A stretch of DNA of 64,000 nt. It comes from Prorocentrum cordatum (taxonomy: Eukaryota; Sar; Dinophyceae; Prorocentrales; Prorocentraceae). Location of the stretch: NCBI GenBank assembly GCA_963575745.1, contig CAUYUJ010015849.1, positions 202,328 to 266,327 on the forward strand. The letters run 5' to 3'. Shown piece by piece: positions 23,668 through 35,290 of the stretch. The notes beneath the pieces are model-generated. The model had not been told where the DNA came from. It was given only the letters and a program-made list of their open reading frames with translations, and did no database searches. Positions within the stretch are counted from its first letter, which is position 1; each line of letters starts with the position of its first letter. The position numbers and the translations under genes are program-made.

Positions 23668-24364
23668 AAAAAACGTCTGGCGGAGGTCAGCAGGGCGCGG
23701 GCCCTCGCTGCCGGATGGCCGAAGAGAGCCAAACGCCGATGTGCAGGGCAGCGCGGGTCTGCAAGTGGCGCTGTTGGCGCTCCAGCAATGTCGGGGGCCC
23801 GCCCGGGGGGGGTATCCAGGGGGGGGGGGCCGCAAAGTGGCGGTGTCCCAGAAGGAACTCTAAGGCCTGGGGCGAGCCGACTGCCCCAGCTGGGCGCGCC
23901 CGAAGCGGCATTGGCGAACGACGGGGGTAGTGCGCTTGAGGAGCCGACCAGCCCCGCCTGGTCGGGGAGGGATTGGGCCCCGTCACGCACACTGATATAC
24001 AATGCGGGGCGTTCATGGCCAGGAGAGAGACGTGGCGTGCGTTCGCATGCGTGGCCTGGACAGGGACTTCGGGGCACGCCCAGGGTCGGCGCGAGCCTGC
24101 AGCCCGTCGTGGTCCCACCGTCCTCGTCCAGCTGGAGTCGCTGTCCTCTCGGGGCGCCTTGCTCTTGGCCTTGCCTGGGGCGCCCTTGGACCTGGTCCTA
24201 TCATTGAACCGAGTGCGGACTGCAGCCCAGTTGACCGCCAGTCGAAGCGAGTCGCCCATCTTCATGGCATCACGACCGAGGAAGCGCAAGCACGATTCGG
24301 GCTCCTGTCTCGTGGGGTCAGAGCAGATGCGGCCGTGCCGCGTGGGATTGGTCGCCCACTGGTG

Positions 24365-27300
24365 CTATGCCCAGTTGAAGCACTCTCCGAGGTCACTCTG
24401 GAGCCGCTTCACGGTCTCGGCCGGGGTCTCGCCAGGGGTGTGCATAATGTCGATTCGCTCCAGCGGGGTCGTGTAGATGTAAAGGCCGGCGACTGGGTCG
24501 GTTAGGTCTTGTGCGAGGTCGGTTTGTGCACGTTCGTAGGAGGGCCAGGGCCCCGACCGGGGCGCGGGGAGGTAATCGAAGATGGGGTGTGCGTGGGCAC
24601 GCGCAAACAGACTCCAGCGGTCGCCGGCCTCCCAACTGGACCACCCTGCCCATCCTGTCCAGTGCCCGCCGTAGGAGCCGCTGCGGCTGGCCTCGCGATG
24701 CCTGCCTGGGCTGAGCTCGCCCCAGCCCCCGCCCCAATCAAACTCATCCCGCGTGACATTGGCTGCCCGGGGTTGCCGGGGGATGCAAGGGGACGGCGGG
24801 GCCCTGCGCTCCGGAAGGCGCGCGAGGTCTCCGTCGTCTTGCCCAGCCAGCACCGGGGAGGCGCTGGGGCCGTCAGCAGGCGAAGTGGGGCTGCAGGGCT
24901 CGCCCGTCGCCTCGGGGCTGCCGGAGGGGTCGACCTGTAGCGCCGGCGGTTCCGAACTCGGGGTCGGGGACTGGGCGACGGGCGCCCCTTGGCGGCCCCG
25001 GGAGGGGGCAGGTTTGTCGTCTTGGGAGCCAGCCAACGATCGGTGTCGGAGGCAACGTCCCCGCGGGCGGCGGTGTCGCCATCCCCACTGGCAAGGGGGG
25101 GCTAGCTACGTTGGTCTCTCGAGGGGGGGGAGGTGCTCGGGACTGCTGCGTCAGTGCCAGGTATGTCAGCGGTCGGGCTCGCTCGCCGTGAGTGGCTGTC
25201 CGCAGGGGGGCGAGATCTGGCTCCGCGGGCATGGGGAGGGCTGGATCCACTCCGTACTGGCGTCGAGGGGGAGGGCGCAGCGTTGCCCCAGTCGGGGAGC
25301 TCGGGCGCGCGGGCAGCAAAGGTGTGGAACTCTGCCAGTGGGTCTTCCTTCTGTGTCCGCTTCTCGTTGAACTGCGTCCACCAATCGTTGTCGCTGCGCC
25401 CCCTGCTAGGGGCGTTGTCGACCTTCCTGCGTAGCTCCTGCGTGCACGCGAGAAGGACGTCCTTGGCCAGTTTCCCGAATGACCCGGTGGCGGGCGGATC
25501 GGAGCTGACCTGCGTCAAGAAACCCACGAGGGCTTCCTGGGTGTGGCGGAGAGGGGAAGGGCCGCGCACGGACCATTGATTGGCGTGCAGAAGCCATTTA
25601 GGCCGCATGGCGGGGGCGGTCGAGTGAACGCAGAGGTGTGGGGCCACGCGGGCGGCGGCGGGTCCCTTGCTTTGCCAATGGAAGTCGTTGGGGAGGTGGT
25701 TTGGCGCAACCCTGTCGCCATATACCCTCTTCAGGAAGAGGCGCAGCAGGGGCGGGCCCCATCTGTCAGGAGCCTCGAAGCCTTTGAGTTTTTGCCCTGT
25801 TCTGCAGTCTAGTCCCTCCACTGGTCGTCCAAGATTGGGTCCAGGTCGCGTAGGATCCCTTCGAAGTTGACTAGACTGACCTCGATGGGCCTGCATCTCA
25901 GGCGGCTCCGTTTAGCCTCCTCGGCGGCCTCCAGGTGATCAGTGTCGATGCCCATCAGTGCGGGGCCCCTGGGGGGCCCCGCATGAGGTAGGAGGTTGCG
26001 CACCTCCACGGCCCCACGCGTTGTGGGCCCCCCCCCGTATTTGTCCGGGGCGAACAGGCCGCGGGCGCCGCCGCTCTTGCTGAACGGGGCAGGTTTAATG
26101 GCAGAGGCCCAGTTGGGTTCGAGCTCGATGGACAGCGACGGTTCGTCAGGCACCGGCGGGGCAGAGCGCGCCTTGGAGGTTTGGGTGCGCGGGTAGACCA
26201 GGTGGGTGTCACGGTCGAGCACGCCGTCAACGGCGCTGGGCTTAACGCCCCATGCGTGGACGAAGCGTCGGCGGCACATCCACGCGGCGTTCCAGCTGCG
26301 GTTGTCCCAGGCGACGGCGCGGCCCTCCCACGCGGGGAGGCCGCCCGCGCTTGTTTGCCGCGACCCCGCGTCAGCCTTCAATGCTAAACAGCCGAGCGCT
26401 GGCGCTCCTGCCAGCCGAGAAAGAGGAGGGGCCCCAGGTGGGCACCCGTTGTACGTGGCGGTGTGGCGCTTGGATTCAGCTGCTGTGCACCCAAATCTGT
26501 CGCCCTCTAGCCGCGTGGGCGGTAGGGTGGTGTTGGCGTTCTCTAGGACATGTAGGCCTGAGGGCTCCAGCAGGTAGTCCTCGAGGGCGCCGGGGGCCGC
26601 GGCGGGGGTCGGCGCCGCGCGCGCGTGCTGGGGGGCAGTCAGGGGTGGGGCATCCACGGGGGGGGGGGGCCTGGATGAGGTCCCTGGCGAGCGCAATGGC
26701 CTGCGCCTGCTCGCGGAGAGAGCCGCCCGGGGACAGTTGGCGACCCTGATTCTCGACCACGCGCGCCCAGCAATGGCCGCGCAGCCATGCGCGGTCTAAC
26801 CCGTTTGCGCGCGCCCGCAGGCAGTTCTGGGCAAGGTGCGAGCGGATGTTGTCGTCGAGCCAAGTGCCCTCCATGCGCTTGAGGTTGGCCTTGTACCAGT
26901 AGTCGCACTTGCACGTGGCCGTCTGTCGGTCGGCGCAGAAGCGGGCGTCGCCAGGGGCCAGATAGCAGGGGGCCTCGGTCACGCCGGGGGGCGGGGCGGC
27001 CGGCAGCGCCCCGCCCAGGGGGCGAGCCCGAACGAGAACCCCCCGCTGAGGAAAGACACCTCTGCTGAAGGAGCCAGCGCCGGGCCTAAGCCGCTGTCGC
27101 TGCCCGCGAGGCCCCGGCGCAGGAAGCAGATGCTGCGATAATCCGACCGCGAGAGGATGCCGATGCTGGCCGGCTTCGCAATATCCTCCATAGCTCGAAG
27201 GGGAAGTTTTCCATCTCAGCGCAGGTAGCGGGGCAAAGGGCATCCTGCGTGGCGGGGCGGTGGCGGGCAGTGGACACGAGCTTGCCCACGAGGGCGACCA

Positions 27301-28104
27301 GGCCCTCCAGCCGGCCGCGAAGTCGACGGAGATCGGCGAGCGCGAGCCCGCAGGAGGCCGCGAACTGGGAGCGGAAGTGGCGGCGGTCGTTTCCCCGGGG
27401 GCAGCGGGCACCCAGAACGGCTTCAAACGCGTCCTCAGACCCAAAGGGGTTGGGGAAGGGCCATTGGTAAGCCCGTGGCTCGCGCTTCACGAGCAGCATG
27501 ATGATGGGGGCGCCGCGGGCCCTCTCGGTGGACATAATGCGTTCGTTGGGGTCGAGCAAGTCGACTCGGTGCTGCGAGTTTCCCTTGTGGTCCTGTAGGG
27601 GACTGACGAGTGTTTCGTAGCCAAGGTAGACGGGGTGGCGCGGGCAGGCCCTGGTCCCGTGGGACCATGCACGGGGGGCGTGGTGCTGGAGGTCGGGTGG
27701 GGCGCAGCAGGTTGCCCGCGTCGAGCCCGAGTCCCACGTCGCACAGGTACCCCGAATGGCTCCAGGTTTTCCCGTCGAACTGCGCAGGGTCGGAGGGGGC
27801 GCCCTCGTCGCTGCACTTTGCGTTGCCCCGCAACCATGAAGAGGGCGACGGAGAAGGCGGGGCCGGTCAGGAGATCCCCCAGCGCTTCCATCCGGCGCCC
27901 GAGGTCTTCCCAGCGTTGGTCGACCTCCGGGGGGAAGTCGAATTGTGCGTCGAAGCTCTTGGTGTGCTCGTCCCGCCTCCTGGCCGCAGCCTGGTCAATG
28001 CTGGCTCTGGCGTCGTCTGCCTCGTTGGCGGCGAGGGTGTCGGGCCCCGCTGGCACCCAGGAGGCGAGGTCCCGGATGGGGTCGACGGTGGGATCGGGGA
28101 GCAG
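24365..28104 (-). pseudogene. Helicase locus, C-terminal region in several frames
   Basis: The helicase frame continues past the TAG at 28105 without shift (DTLAANEADDARASIDQA, FPPEVDQRWEDLGRRMEAL). Later segments lie at 27559-27086, 27444-26476, 26696-25809, 25896-25102 and 25036-24365. The 27444-26476 segment has a Cys/His-rich stretch (CKCDYWYKANLKRMEGTW ... CLRARANG ... HCWARVVE) that could bind zinc. The switch at the G run near 26660 joins two plausible frames directly. No named domain is recognised. Confidence 0.4.
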
Positions 28105-29313
28105 CTAGGTGCGATTGCCAGGGCTGTGGCTGGGGAGTTTGCGAAACCGCACCCAGAGGCCTCCGAGGCGACCGTAATTAGAGAGGAGCCGCAGCTGGGT
28201 GTCGGCCATGGAGGCCATCATGCGGCCGTCCGCTATGATCACGATACCTCGCTTGGCCCGTGTGAGCCCAACATTGACTCTGCTGGGGTTGTCCACGAAA
28301 CCGCAAGTGTGAGTGGAGTTGGACCGCGTAGTGAGAAAGATGACCAAGTCTGCTTCGCCACTTTGGCAGGCGTCAGCTGCGGATAGGGCGAGCCGCCCCG
28401 AGACGAGGCGCTCGTGGGCAAATTGGCGGATGCCGGGGAAAACGCGGCCCAAGCCGTTGAAGCTGGAGGGCCAGGGGCTGAAGACATGCCCCCGCCCTTG
28501 CCGCTCAGGGTTGTAGTCTGGGTCAAGGGGGGTGGACACAGTGTCGGCGCACGGGGAGGTCTGGACCGAGGCAGCGGGTGAGCGGCTCCGCTGCGGGGTG
28601 GCAGCTGTGGAGGGAGAGTCGGCGCCGTCGCGGCGGCGACGACCAGGGTCGCCCAGTGAAGCGACTCGTCGCGATGGGAGGGGAGGGGGTTCAGAGGGGG
28701 GACGCATGCCGTCCCTTGGTCTCTGGGTCGGTACCTGAGCGAGTCGTGTAGTCGCTGGGAGATGAACAGGGTAAGGCCCATGTCGGCTGCCTTTTGGACA
28801 AGACAGTGGGGGGGAGTTGCTGGGGGTCGCCGACGACCACGTGGTGGCCCCCGCTGCGTAGAATGAATGTGGACCAGGACATGGCCGCGCTTGCCTCGCT
28901 CGTTTGTCCCGCTTCGTCAATGATCCCCACTGGGAGGTAAAGTGACGTTTTGCCGCTGACCTCGGCGGCCTCTTCGTGGGTCGCGAAGACTGTCCCTGCC
29001 CGCTGCACCAGGTGTTTCTGGTAGGAGATGAACACTATGTTGTCGCCGTGATCGGGGGGGTCGGTGCCGTTAGCGTGGTGATCATGCAACTTTTCCCGTC
29101 GGGCAAGTCGAAGAAAACCGTGAGGGAAGCGAATGTCGTCCTCAAGGAGGCCCTTGTCCTTGGCAGCGGAGAAGGCTTTGAGGGTTGATCTGCGGCGGTG
29201 TTGGAGTCAAAGAAGACTCCGACGGCTTGGCCGGCGCGCAGGGTAGGAACCCAAGCTGAGACCAAGGCTACAATGGCGGCTGTCTTCCCAAAGCTGGAGG
29301 GGCCGTGCACCAA
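28105..29313 (-). pseudogene. SF1 helicase core in three frames
   Basis: Motif I reads LVHGPSSFGKTAAIVALV (near 29310-29255), a degenerate Walker A with Phe in place of the usual small residue. Motif II reads VGIIDEAGQTSE and motif III reads VVVGDPQQLPPTVLSK (28691-29089). The frame then slips by one near 28800 to continue ADMGLTLFISQRLHDSLRYR. Near 28440 VFPGIRQFAHERLVSGRL resembles the motif IV region. It is followed almost at once by ADLVIFLTTRSN and RVNVGLTRAKRGIVIIAD (motifs V-VI). Roughly 100 residues normally found between IV and V are absent, which argues for a deletion rather than only introns. A TAG stop ends the frame at 28105. Confidence 0.7.
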
Positions 29314-29857
29314 CGTGAGGTGGTGGGAGTTGCACGACTAGAAAACCTGCCTGGGGAGGTCGTTGACAGATGCGCAGCGGTTGTGCGGTCGAGCTGGGAA
29401 ACGCTCGGGACAGACCTGGGTCCCAGAAAGACGTGTCCAACGCTCTCGTCGATATCGTTTGCGCGGATGGCAGGGTACCCTTCGGTGCCAGGGTGGGCGG
29501 TGTCGGAGGTGTCGGGGTCGTGGATGGCCTTGCCAAGGGTGGACGATGCGCGGCGGCGGAGAATTGTGCCGATGTCGTGGCCAACCTGCGCCTTGTTGGC
29601 GGTCTGCTTGTCTTGCCTGCGACCTCGGCGCTCCTGAACCCCAGGATGTGCGTAACGACGGGGATGGGGACGCCGAAGAAGTCCTGCGGGTCGTAGCCCC
29701 GCATGTATGTTTCCACGATGGCTTGGTGGAGTTCCCAGTACTGTAGCTCGGACGGTGCCTTGTCCGCTCTGTAGATGGGTTCGGACGCCTTGCCGGTGGC
29801 TGGAACTGCCGTCTGCTCAGGGTGGAAGGGGCCGAACTTTTCGCGATTGTACCGCAC
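29207..29857 (-). pseudogene. Helicase locus, N-terminal segment
   Basis: The first 75 residues (GPFHPEQTAVPATG, then a segment rich in Glu/Leu/Tyr, then VPIPVVTHILGFRSAEVAG) look like real protein. The frame then becomes proline/threonine-rich, suggesting that the true frame or exon ends near 29640. No domain is recognised in this segment. Confidence 0.4.
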
Positions 29858-29889
29858 GAAGCAAATATTGAGGGGGTACCTGGTCTGGT

Positions 29890-30130
29890 GGGGGTACTCG
29901 GAGCGTCAAGAATTAAACAATAAAAAGGCTTCTATCCGTGCAACTGGTGGGAGATTTGAGCTGCGGTATGATGAATCGCAATGACGTTTCAAGCGAAGCG
30001 CCCGACCTGGCCTGCAGACACGTCTGGTGGTGCGACAGGGGGAAGTTATTCAGAAAGAAAACTGATGGAGGAGGGAGTGGGAATGGGGGAGGCGGTGGGC
30101 GGTGATGAGAGGAGGAGGGAGGAGGAGGGG
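29890..30130. other. No feature recognised
   Basis: Short spacer between the helicase locus and the GAC microsatellite. No feature supported. Confidence 0.4.
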
Positions 30131-30139
30131 GAAGGAGAG

Positions 30140-30173
30140 GACGACGCCGACGACGACGACGACGACGACAGGA

Positions 30174-30226
<53 letters not shown>

Positions 30227-30335
30227 AGTAACGACGACTACGATCTCGACCAGGACGACCACAACCACGACCACGACCACGACCAGGACCACGACGACAA
30301 ACGACCACGACCACGACCACGACCAACGACGGCGA
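30140..30335. repeat. GAC and ACGACC microsatellites
   Basis: A nearly pure (GAC)n run lies at 30150-30235. CCACGA/CCAGGA hexanucleotide units follow to about 30330. Poly-Asp, poly-Thr and poly-Val/Arg frames are artefacts. Confidence 0.95.
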
Positions 30336-30990
30336 ACGTCGGCCCCGCGGGTAGCGGGGCGAGGCGCCGCGGCGAACGCCGCCCTCTCCGCGGGCAGCAG
30401 GGGCGCGGCGGTGCTATGCGCCATGGGGGCGCCCCCGCGGGGGCGCGGCGCGCGGCGGCGGCTTGCGGTGGGGGCCGGGGGATCGCCTCGGAGCGGAGCG
30501 GGCCTGGCGTTCCCTCTGCTGCCGACACTGCTGGCGAACTCAAAGGTGCCCTGGGGCCCGCTGCTCAAGATTGCCACCCGGATCGCGAGCAAGCCCCCAT
30601 GATCCCATAAAAGGGGTCCTCAGGAGGAGCCAGGTGCCTAACAAAAAGCATGGTGGTGGGATGGGTGGAAAGTAGTTGGGAATTCAGCCCATTACAAAAC
30701 AACGCCATGATCCCCTACAACTCGTCGATCCCATGCGTCCGTCGATGCGTTGCCCCCAGTCCATGGACGCTTGCCTTTACAAAACTCAAACATACCCTGC
30801 GATGATTGGGCCCCATCATTGCGGATGATGGCGTGAGAAAGAACCCGATGACTTGTGACAAATGGGAAGGGGACTCGCGTGTTACACGACCCAGGTGGAT
30901 GGAGGACCACATGGGAAGTACACGAACGAGGCGGGAGCTTGGGAGCAAAATGGTACATGGCATGCAGCGACAGGCAACGAAACCGAGGCT
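30336..30990. other. No feature recognised
   Basis: GC-rich to 30600, then mixed composition. No gene, RNA or repeat supported. Confidence 0.4.
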
Positions 30991-31453
30991 GGACCCCCCA
31001 CCTCCTCCTGAAAATTGAGACAGTCTCGCAATTTGCAGCCGACCCCCAGGGATGGCCAGGTCTAGTCTGGGCCCCCGCTTGGTACACATCAAGATTGTCC
31101 CACCCCCCTGCTTCCCACCCAGCAGCCCAAGTGGCGACAGCTTCGCAGTTCGCCGCCCTCCAAGCATGGTGAGATAAAATACGAACCCCCGCTCGATACC
31201 CACTATGCTGGCCCCTCCCACCAGCCTGGAAAATGGAGATGGTTCCGCAATATGCAGCGCCCCCCCCCCCCCCCCCAAGGCATGACGACGACGTCTAATA
31301 TGTGTCACCGCTCGCTCGAAAGAGGCCACAGTATCGCCATCCGCGCACGCAGACCACACACTCATCACTCCGCTGGGCCCCCCAGCAGCCCTCGGAAGTG
31401 GCAAGGGTTTCGCGGTTTGCAACCCTGCAGGGATGGCGAAATCTAATCTGAAT
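30990..31453. repeat. 105-bp satellite, left part
   Basis: Degenerate units of about 76-115 bp with landmarks AGCAGCCC...AAGTGGCGACAG, TTCGCAGTTCGC and GGGATGGCGAGGTCTAATCTG, at about 31004, 31119, 31218, 31308 and 31384. The last unit stops inside the phrase CTAATCTGAAT at 31453 and resumes at 58596. Confidence 0.8.
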
Positions 31454-32261
31454 TCCTCTCGCTTCGCGGGGCGCACATCGGAGCACGTTAAGCCCAGACG
31501 TTGTGGGGCCTGGTGGAAGCCTCTTTGAGGCCTCGTGCAGGCATCTTGGGGGCTTCTTGGGGGCCTCGTGAGGCCTTTGGGGGGCGTCTTAGGCCGTCTT
31601 GGCGCGCTCTTGCGCCATTTGACGCCTTCGGAGGCCATCCTGTGGGCCTCTCGCGGCCGCCTTCGGGCTCTCTTGGGGTCATCTTGGGCCGTCTTGGGGG
31701 CCTCTTGGACCGCCCTGGGGGCCTCGTTGGGCCGTCTTGGGGCCCTCTTGGGCCGTCTTGGGGTTCTCTTGGGGACCTCTGGGCCCGTCATGGGATTATT
31801 TTGGAGGCTGCGTGCGCCGTCATGGACCTCTACGGATAGAACAGCCGAGAACGGTAAAGTCCTTCAAACACATAAAGACAAACAGTGGTATTGGGCTCTG
31901 GAAGCGCTCTTGGGGTCATCGTGGGGCCCTTCCGGGGCCTTCTTGAGGGCTTTTGGGGCCCTCTTGGGGCCATCTTTGACCGTCTTGGGGTCGTCTTCGC
32001 CCGTCTTGAGGCCATCAGGAGCCGTCTTGACGCACTCTTGGACCCCGAACAAGCCCGAGGGACCCATATCATAGATTTCCCATAGATTTTGTACGTTTGC
32101 AAGGCCCCCGAAAGGGGGCCGCCACTTTGGTACGGACATGTGATGCGACTCCAGGGGAGGGGTTAGGGGGGAGATATGCAGCAAACCCGCAATATGTGAC
32201 TATATGGAATTACAGCATCCGCGGACCTGCCTCCGGCAACACGTCACTTCCAGACGTGGAT
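31454..32261 (+). mobile_element. 1.06-kb-type unit 1 of a head-to-tail array (short copy)
   Basis: It starts TCCTCTCGCTTCGCGGGG directly after the satellite and ends at AGACGTGGAT. It contains a CTCTTGGG/CGTCTTGGGGCC array (about 31510-31810 and 31900-32050) and a tail with GGTTAGGGGGGAGA. It is 808 bp, shorter and more diverged than units 3 and 4. No domain-bearing protein is present. Confidence 0.65.
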
Positions 32262-33674
32262 TCCTCTCTCTTCGCGGGGTGCACGTCCAAAGCACTTACA
32301 GTCCAGTCGTTGCGGGGCCTCTTGGGAGCTTCTTTGTGGCCTCTTGGAGGTGTCTTGGGGACTTCTTGCCGCCTTTTCTGCACTGGGCTTCTTTGGGGCC
32401 TCTTGGGGGCGTCTTGGGCCGTCTTGGGGCGCTCTTGCGGCGTGTGGCCCATTCGGAGGCCGGTCTGGGGGCCTCTCGCTGCCGTTTTAGGGTGTTCATG
32501 GGGTCCTCTTGAGTTGGGCCGTCTTCGGGCCCGCTTGGGCCGTCATGGAGGCCTTTTGAGTGCTGCTTGGGCCGTCTTGGGGCCATTTTGGAGGCTGCTT
32601 GGGCCGTCATGGGCCTCTGTGCCGGGGTTTCAAAAGCACGCGGTGCTCGGCAGTATCTATGCGAGAAGCGGCGCACAGCTCCCAGCGTGACAAAGCAGAC
32701 TTGCTCTGCCCCACTTGCTGGCGGGCAGATTTGGCGCCGCGCAGCCGATCCAGACCGGTAATCGCCGCTGTGGAAAAGTGCTCAAATATGCAAGGTGTGA
32801 GCGTTGGTTGGCGTGACCTGCTCGGCTGCCGCGCGCGCGTGCCGCTCCGTCCTGCAATCCCCAGGGCTTCTGGGCGGCCTCATGGGGGGCTCTTGGGAGC
32901 CTCTTGAAAGCCTCGTGGGGGCTTCTTGGCGTGTCATTGGGGCCGCTTTGGGGCATCTTGGGGTTTCTTGTTGACGTCTTGCGCCGGCTTGGGGCGCTCT
33001 TGCGCCGTCTGGCCCCTTCGGAAGCCATCTTGGAGGCCTCTCGCGGCCACTTGAGGGTGCTCTTGGAGTCCTCTTGGGCCGTCTTGGGGGCCCCTTGGAC
33101 CGTCTTGGGGGCCTCTTTTGGCTGTTTCCGGGCCCTCTTGAGCAATCCTGGGGCCCCGTTGGGGGCCTCTTTGGCCGTCTTGGGGTCGTCCTGGAGGCTG
33201 CTTGGGCCGTTATGGTCCTCCGAGAGCCGAAAAAAGCGAGAACGCGACAACCTTTCAAAAACCAACGGAAAATCAATACTTTTGGTTCCTGGAAGCGCTC
33301 TTTCGAGTCCTCTTGGGGCCCCCTTGAGCCGTCTTGGGGGCCTCACGGGCCTTCTTGGGACCATCCAGGGCCGTCTTGGGCCGTCTTGGGACCATCTTGG
33401 GCCATCTTGAGGCCCTCTTGGAGTCCCAAGAGGCCCAAGAGGCAGAATGTGTTGATTTCCATTGTTGTCTGCAGGCTTGGAGCCCCAGAAGGACGGCCGC
33501 CACCTTTGGTACGGCGTTGTGGCGCGACTCCAGGGAGGGGTTAGGGGGGGAGACATAATCATGTAAAACAGTACGATCTGTTGCAATTTTACAACGATTG
33601 GATACATAGGATACGTTGCATTATCGCCTCCGCAGAAAACGCTGCCGCTCAGCACGTCACTTCTGGACGTGGAT
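32262..33674 (+). mobile_element. Unit 2 of the array (long copy)
   Basis: Same start (TCCTCTC) and end (GGACGTGGAT) as its neighbours. It is 1,413 bp because it carries two CTCTTGGG arrays separated by a non-array block (about 32630-32880). The tail at 33475-33600 has GGGGTTAGGGGGGGAGACATAA. Confidence 0.65.
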
Positions 33675-34688
33675 TCCTCTCGCTTCGCGGGGTGTACGTC
33701 CGGAGCACGTACAGTCACGTCGTCGCGGAGCCTCTTGGGAGCCTCTCGGGGGCCTCCTGGAGGCCTCCAGGGAGCTTCCTTGGGCCACTTGGGGACTTCT
33801 TTGGGGCCTCTACCCCCTCCCTCCTTCTCACACTCCCTCCCCATATTTCCTTCCAGCGCCGGCTCTAATCATGGGCGCCGCTGCGACCAACTTCCACCTG
33901 GCTGGCGCTGCGCCGCAGTTCGCCCAGGTTGGAAAAATGGCATTGCACTCCAGTCGCTTCTTTGGAGCCTTTGGGAGGCTTCTTGAAGATCTCTTGGAGG
34001 CCTCTTGGGGGCTTTTTGGGGGCCCTTGGGGGCCTCTTGGGGGCCTCTTGGGGCCTCTTGGGGCGTCTTTGGCCGTATTGGGGCGCTTTTGCGCCGTTTC
34101 GCCCCTTCGGAGGCCGTCTTGGGGGCCTCTCGCGGCCGCCTTGGGGCCGTCTTGTGGTCCTCTTGGGCCGTCATAGGGGCCTCTTGGACCATCTTGGGGG
34201 CCTCTTTGGGCCGTCTTGGGGTTCTGTTGGGCCGTATTGGGGCCCTCTTGGAGGCTTCTCGGGTTGTTCTGGAGCGATTCGGGAAGCTGCTTGGGCCGCC
34301 AAGGCGAGAACTCTAAAAGATTACCAAACCATAGGGGAATCAATGATTTTGGCCTCTGGAGGCGCAATTGTGGGCGCTCTTGGGGCCCTCTTGGGCTGTC
34401 ATTGGGGCTTTTTGGGCCCTCTTGGGGCCATCTTGGACCGTCTCGGGGCCGTCTTGGCCCGCACAGAGCCTATCTTGAGCCGTCTTGGCGCCCTCTTGGC
34501 CCTCCAAGAGGCCCAAGAGGTCGAAATCATTGATGTTCTATTGGTTTTGGTAAGTTTTTGAGCCCCAGGAGGGGGGGGGGGGCACTTTGGTCCGTTCCTG
34601 TGGCGCAGCTCCCAGGGGGGGGTTAGGGGGGGAGACATAATAATGTAACACAACACAACATGCGGCAATTATGCAATCATTGGATATT
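33675..34688 (+). mobile_element. Unit 3 of the array, left part (interrupted)
   Basis: Nearly identical to unit 4 (57534-58595) except for indels. It includes the 33850-33960 block (GCGCCGCTGCGACCAACTTC) and the tail GGTTAGGGGGGGAGACATAA. It stops after TTGGATATT at 34688, where the 22.8-kb element begins. Its last 69 bp are at 57465-57533, giving a 1,083-bp unit when joined. Confidence 0.75.
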
Positions 34689-34810
34689 ACCTAACATCGA
34701 AGACTGGTAGGTTTCTAGTGGGCTAAAAACAGCTCACAGATCACTCCACAGGGGGGTCCGGGCAGGTGTTGGGAGTTGCCGGGCGGGTTGAGTCCACCTC
34801 GTTTTTCACC

Positions 34811-35172
34811 AACAGTCACACACTTCGTGCTCTTCGAGTTCCCAGAACTCCATTCCCAGGCTCATTCTGAATAACCGGATGCAACAGTCACACACTTCGT
34901 GCTCTTCGAGATCCCAGAACGCCATTCCCGGGCCACATTTAAATAACCGGATGCAACAGTCACACACTTCGTGCTCTTCGAGTTCCCAGAACTCCATTCC
35001 CGGGCCACATTCTGGAGGGCCGGATGCAACAGTCACACACTTCGTGCTCTTCGAGTTCCCAGAACTCCATTCCCGGGCCACATTTTGGATGCCCGGAGCC
35101 AACTGTAGTCCACTTCCTGGTCTTCGAGTTCCCAGAACTCCATTCCCGGGCCACATTTTGAATAGCCAGACG
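34811..35172. repeat. 72-bp tandem array upstream of the first element gene
   Basis: Five copies beginning AACAGTCACACACTTCGTGC, at 34811, 34883, 34955, 35028 and 35101 (the last diverged at its start). Each holds CTTCGAG(T/A)TCCCAGAAC and CCATTCCCGGGCCACATT. It lies about 120 bp inside the left end of the element and 120 bp before the first ATG, so it could be promoter repeats or Rep-binding iterons. Neither role is shown. Confidence 0.9.
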
Positions 35173-35290
35173 CTTCATATCCTTCCGCCACAGCCGTGTT
35201 TGGTTCAGGACTTGCTAGTGACACTGCAGTCCACTGCATTCAATCGTGCCACTGCATTCATTCACTGCAGTCCACTGAGTTTCGATTGCA

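Larger units (their letters stand above)
24365..29890 (-). pseudogene. UPF1-like superfamily 1 helicase locus, frame broken
   Basis: Helicase motifs occur in the expected order on the minus strand but in different frames, so the gene is either degraded, split by introns, or damaged by sequence errors. The entries below give the parts. Several frame changes fall at G or C homopolymers: 28807-28813, the long G run near 26660-26670, and about 25119-25127. The downstream part is proline-rich with scattered conserved-looking stretches. Known UPF1-type helicases unwind RNA or DNA 5' to 3' with ATP. The function of this copy cannot be inferred beyond that. Confidence 0.6.

Noticed and set aside
34811-35172. 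CRISPR-like array
   Set aside because: The 72-bp units are contiguous without unique spacers, in a eukaryotic context.
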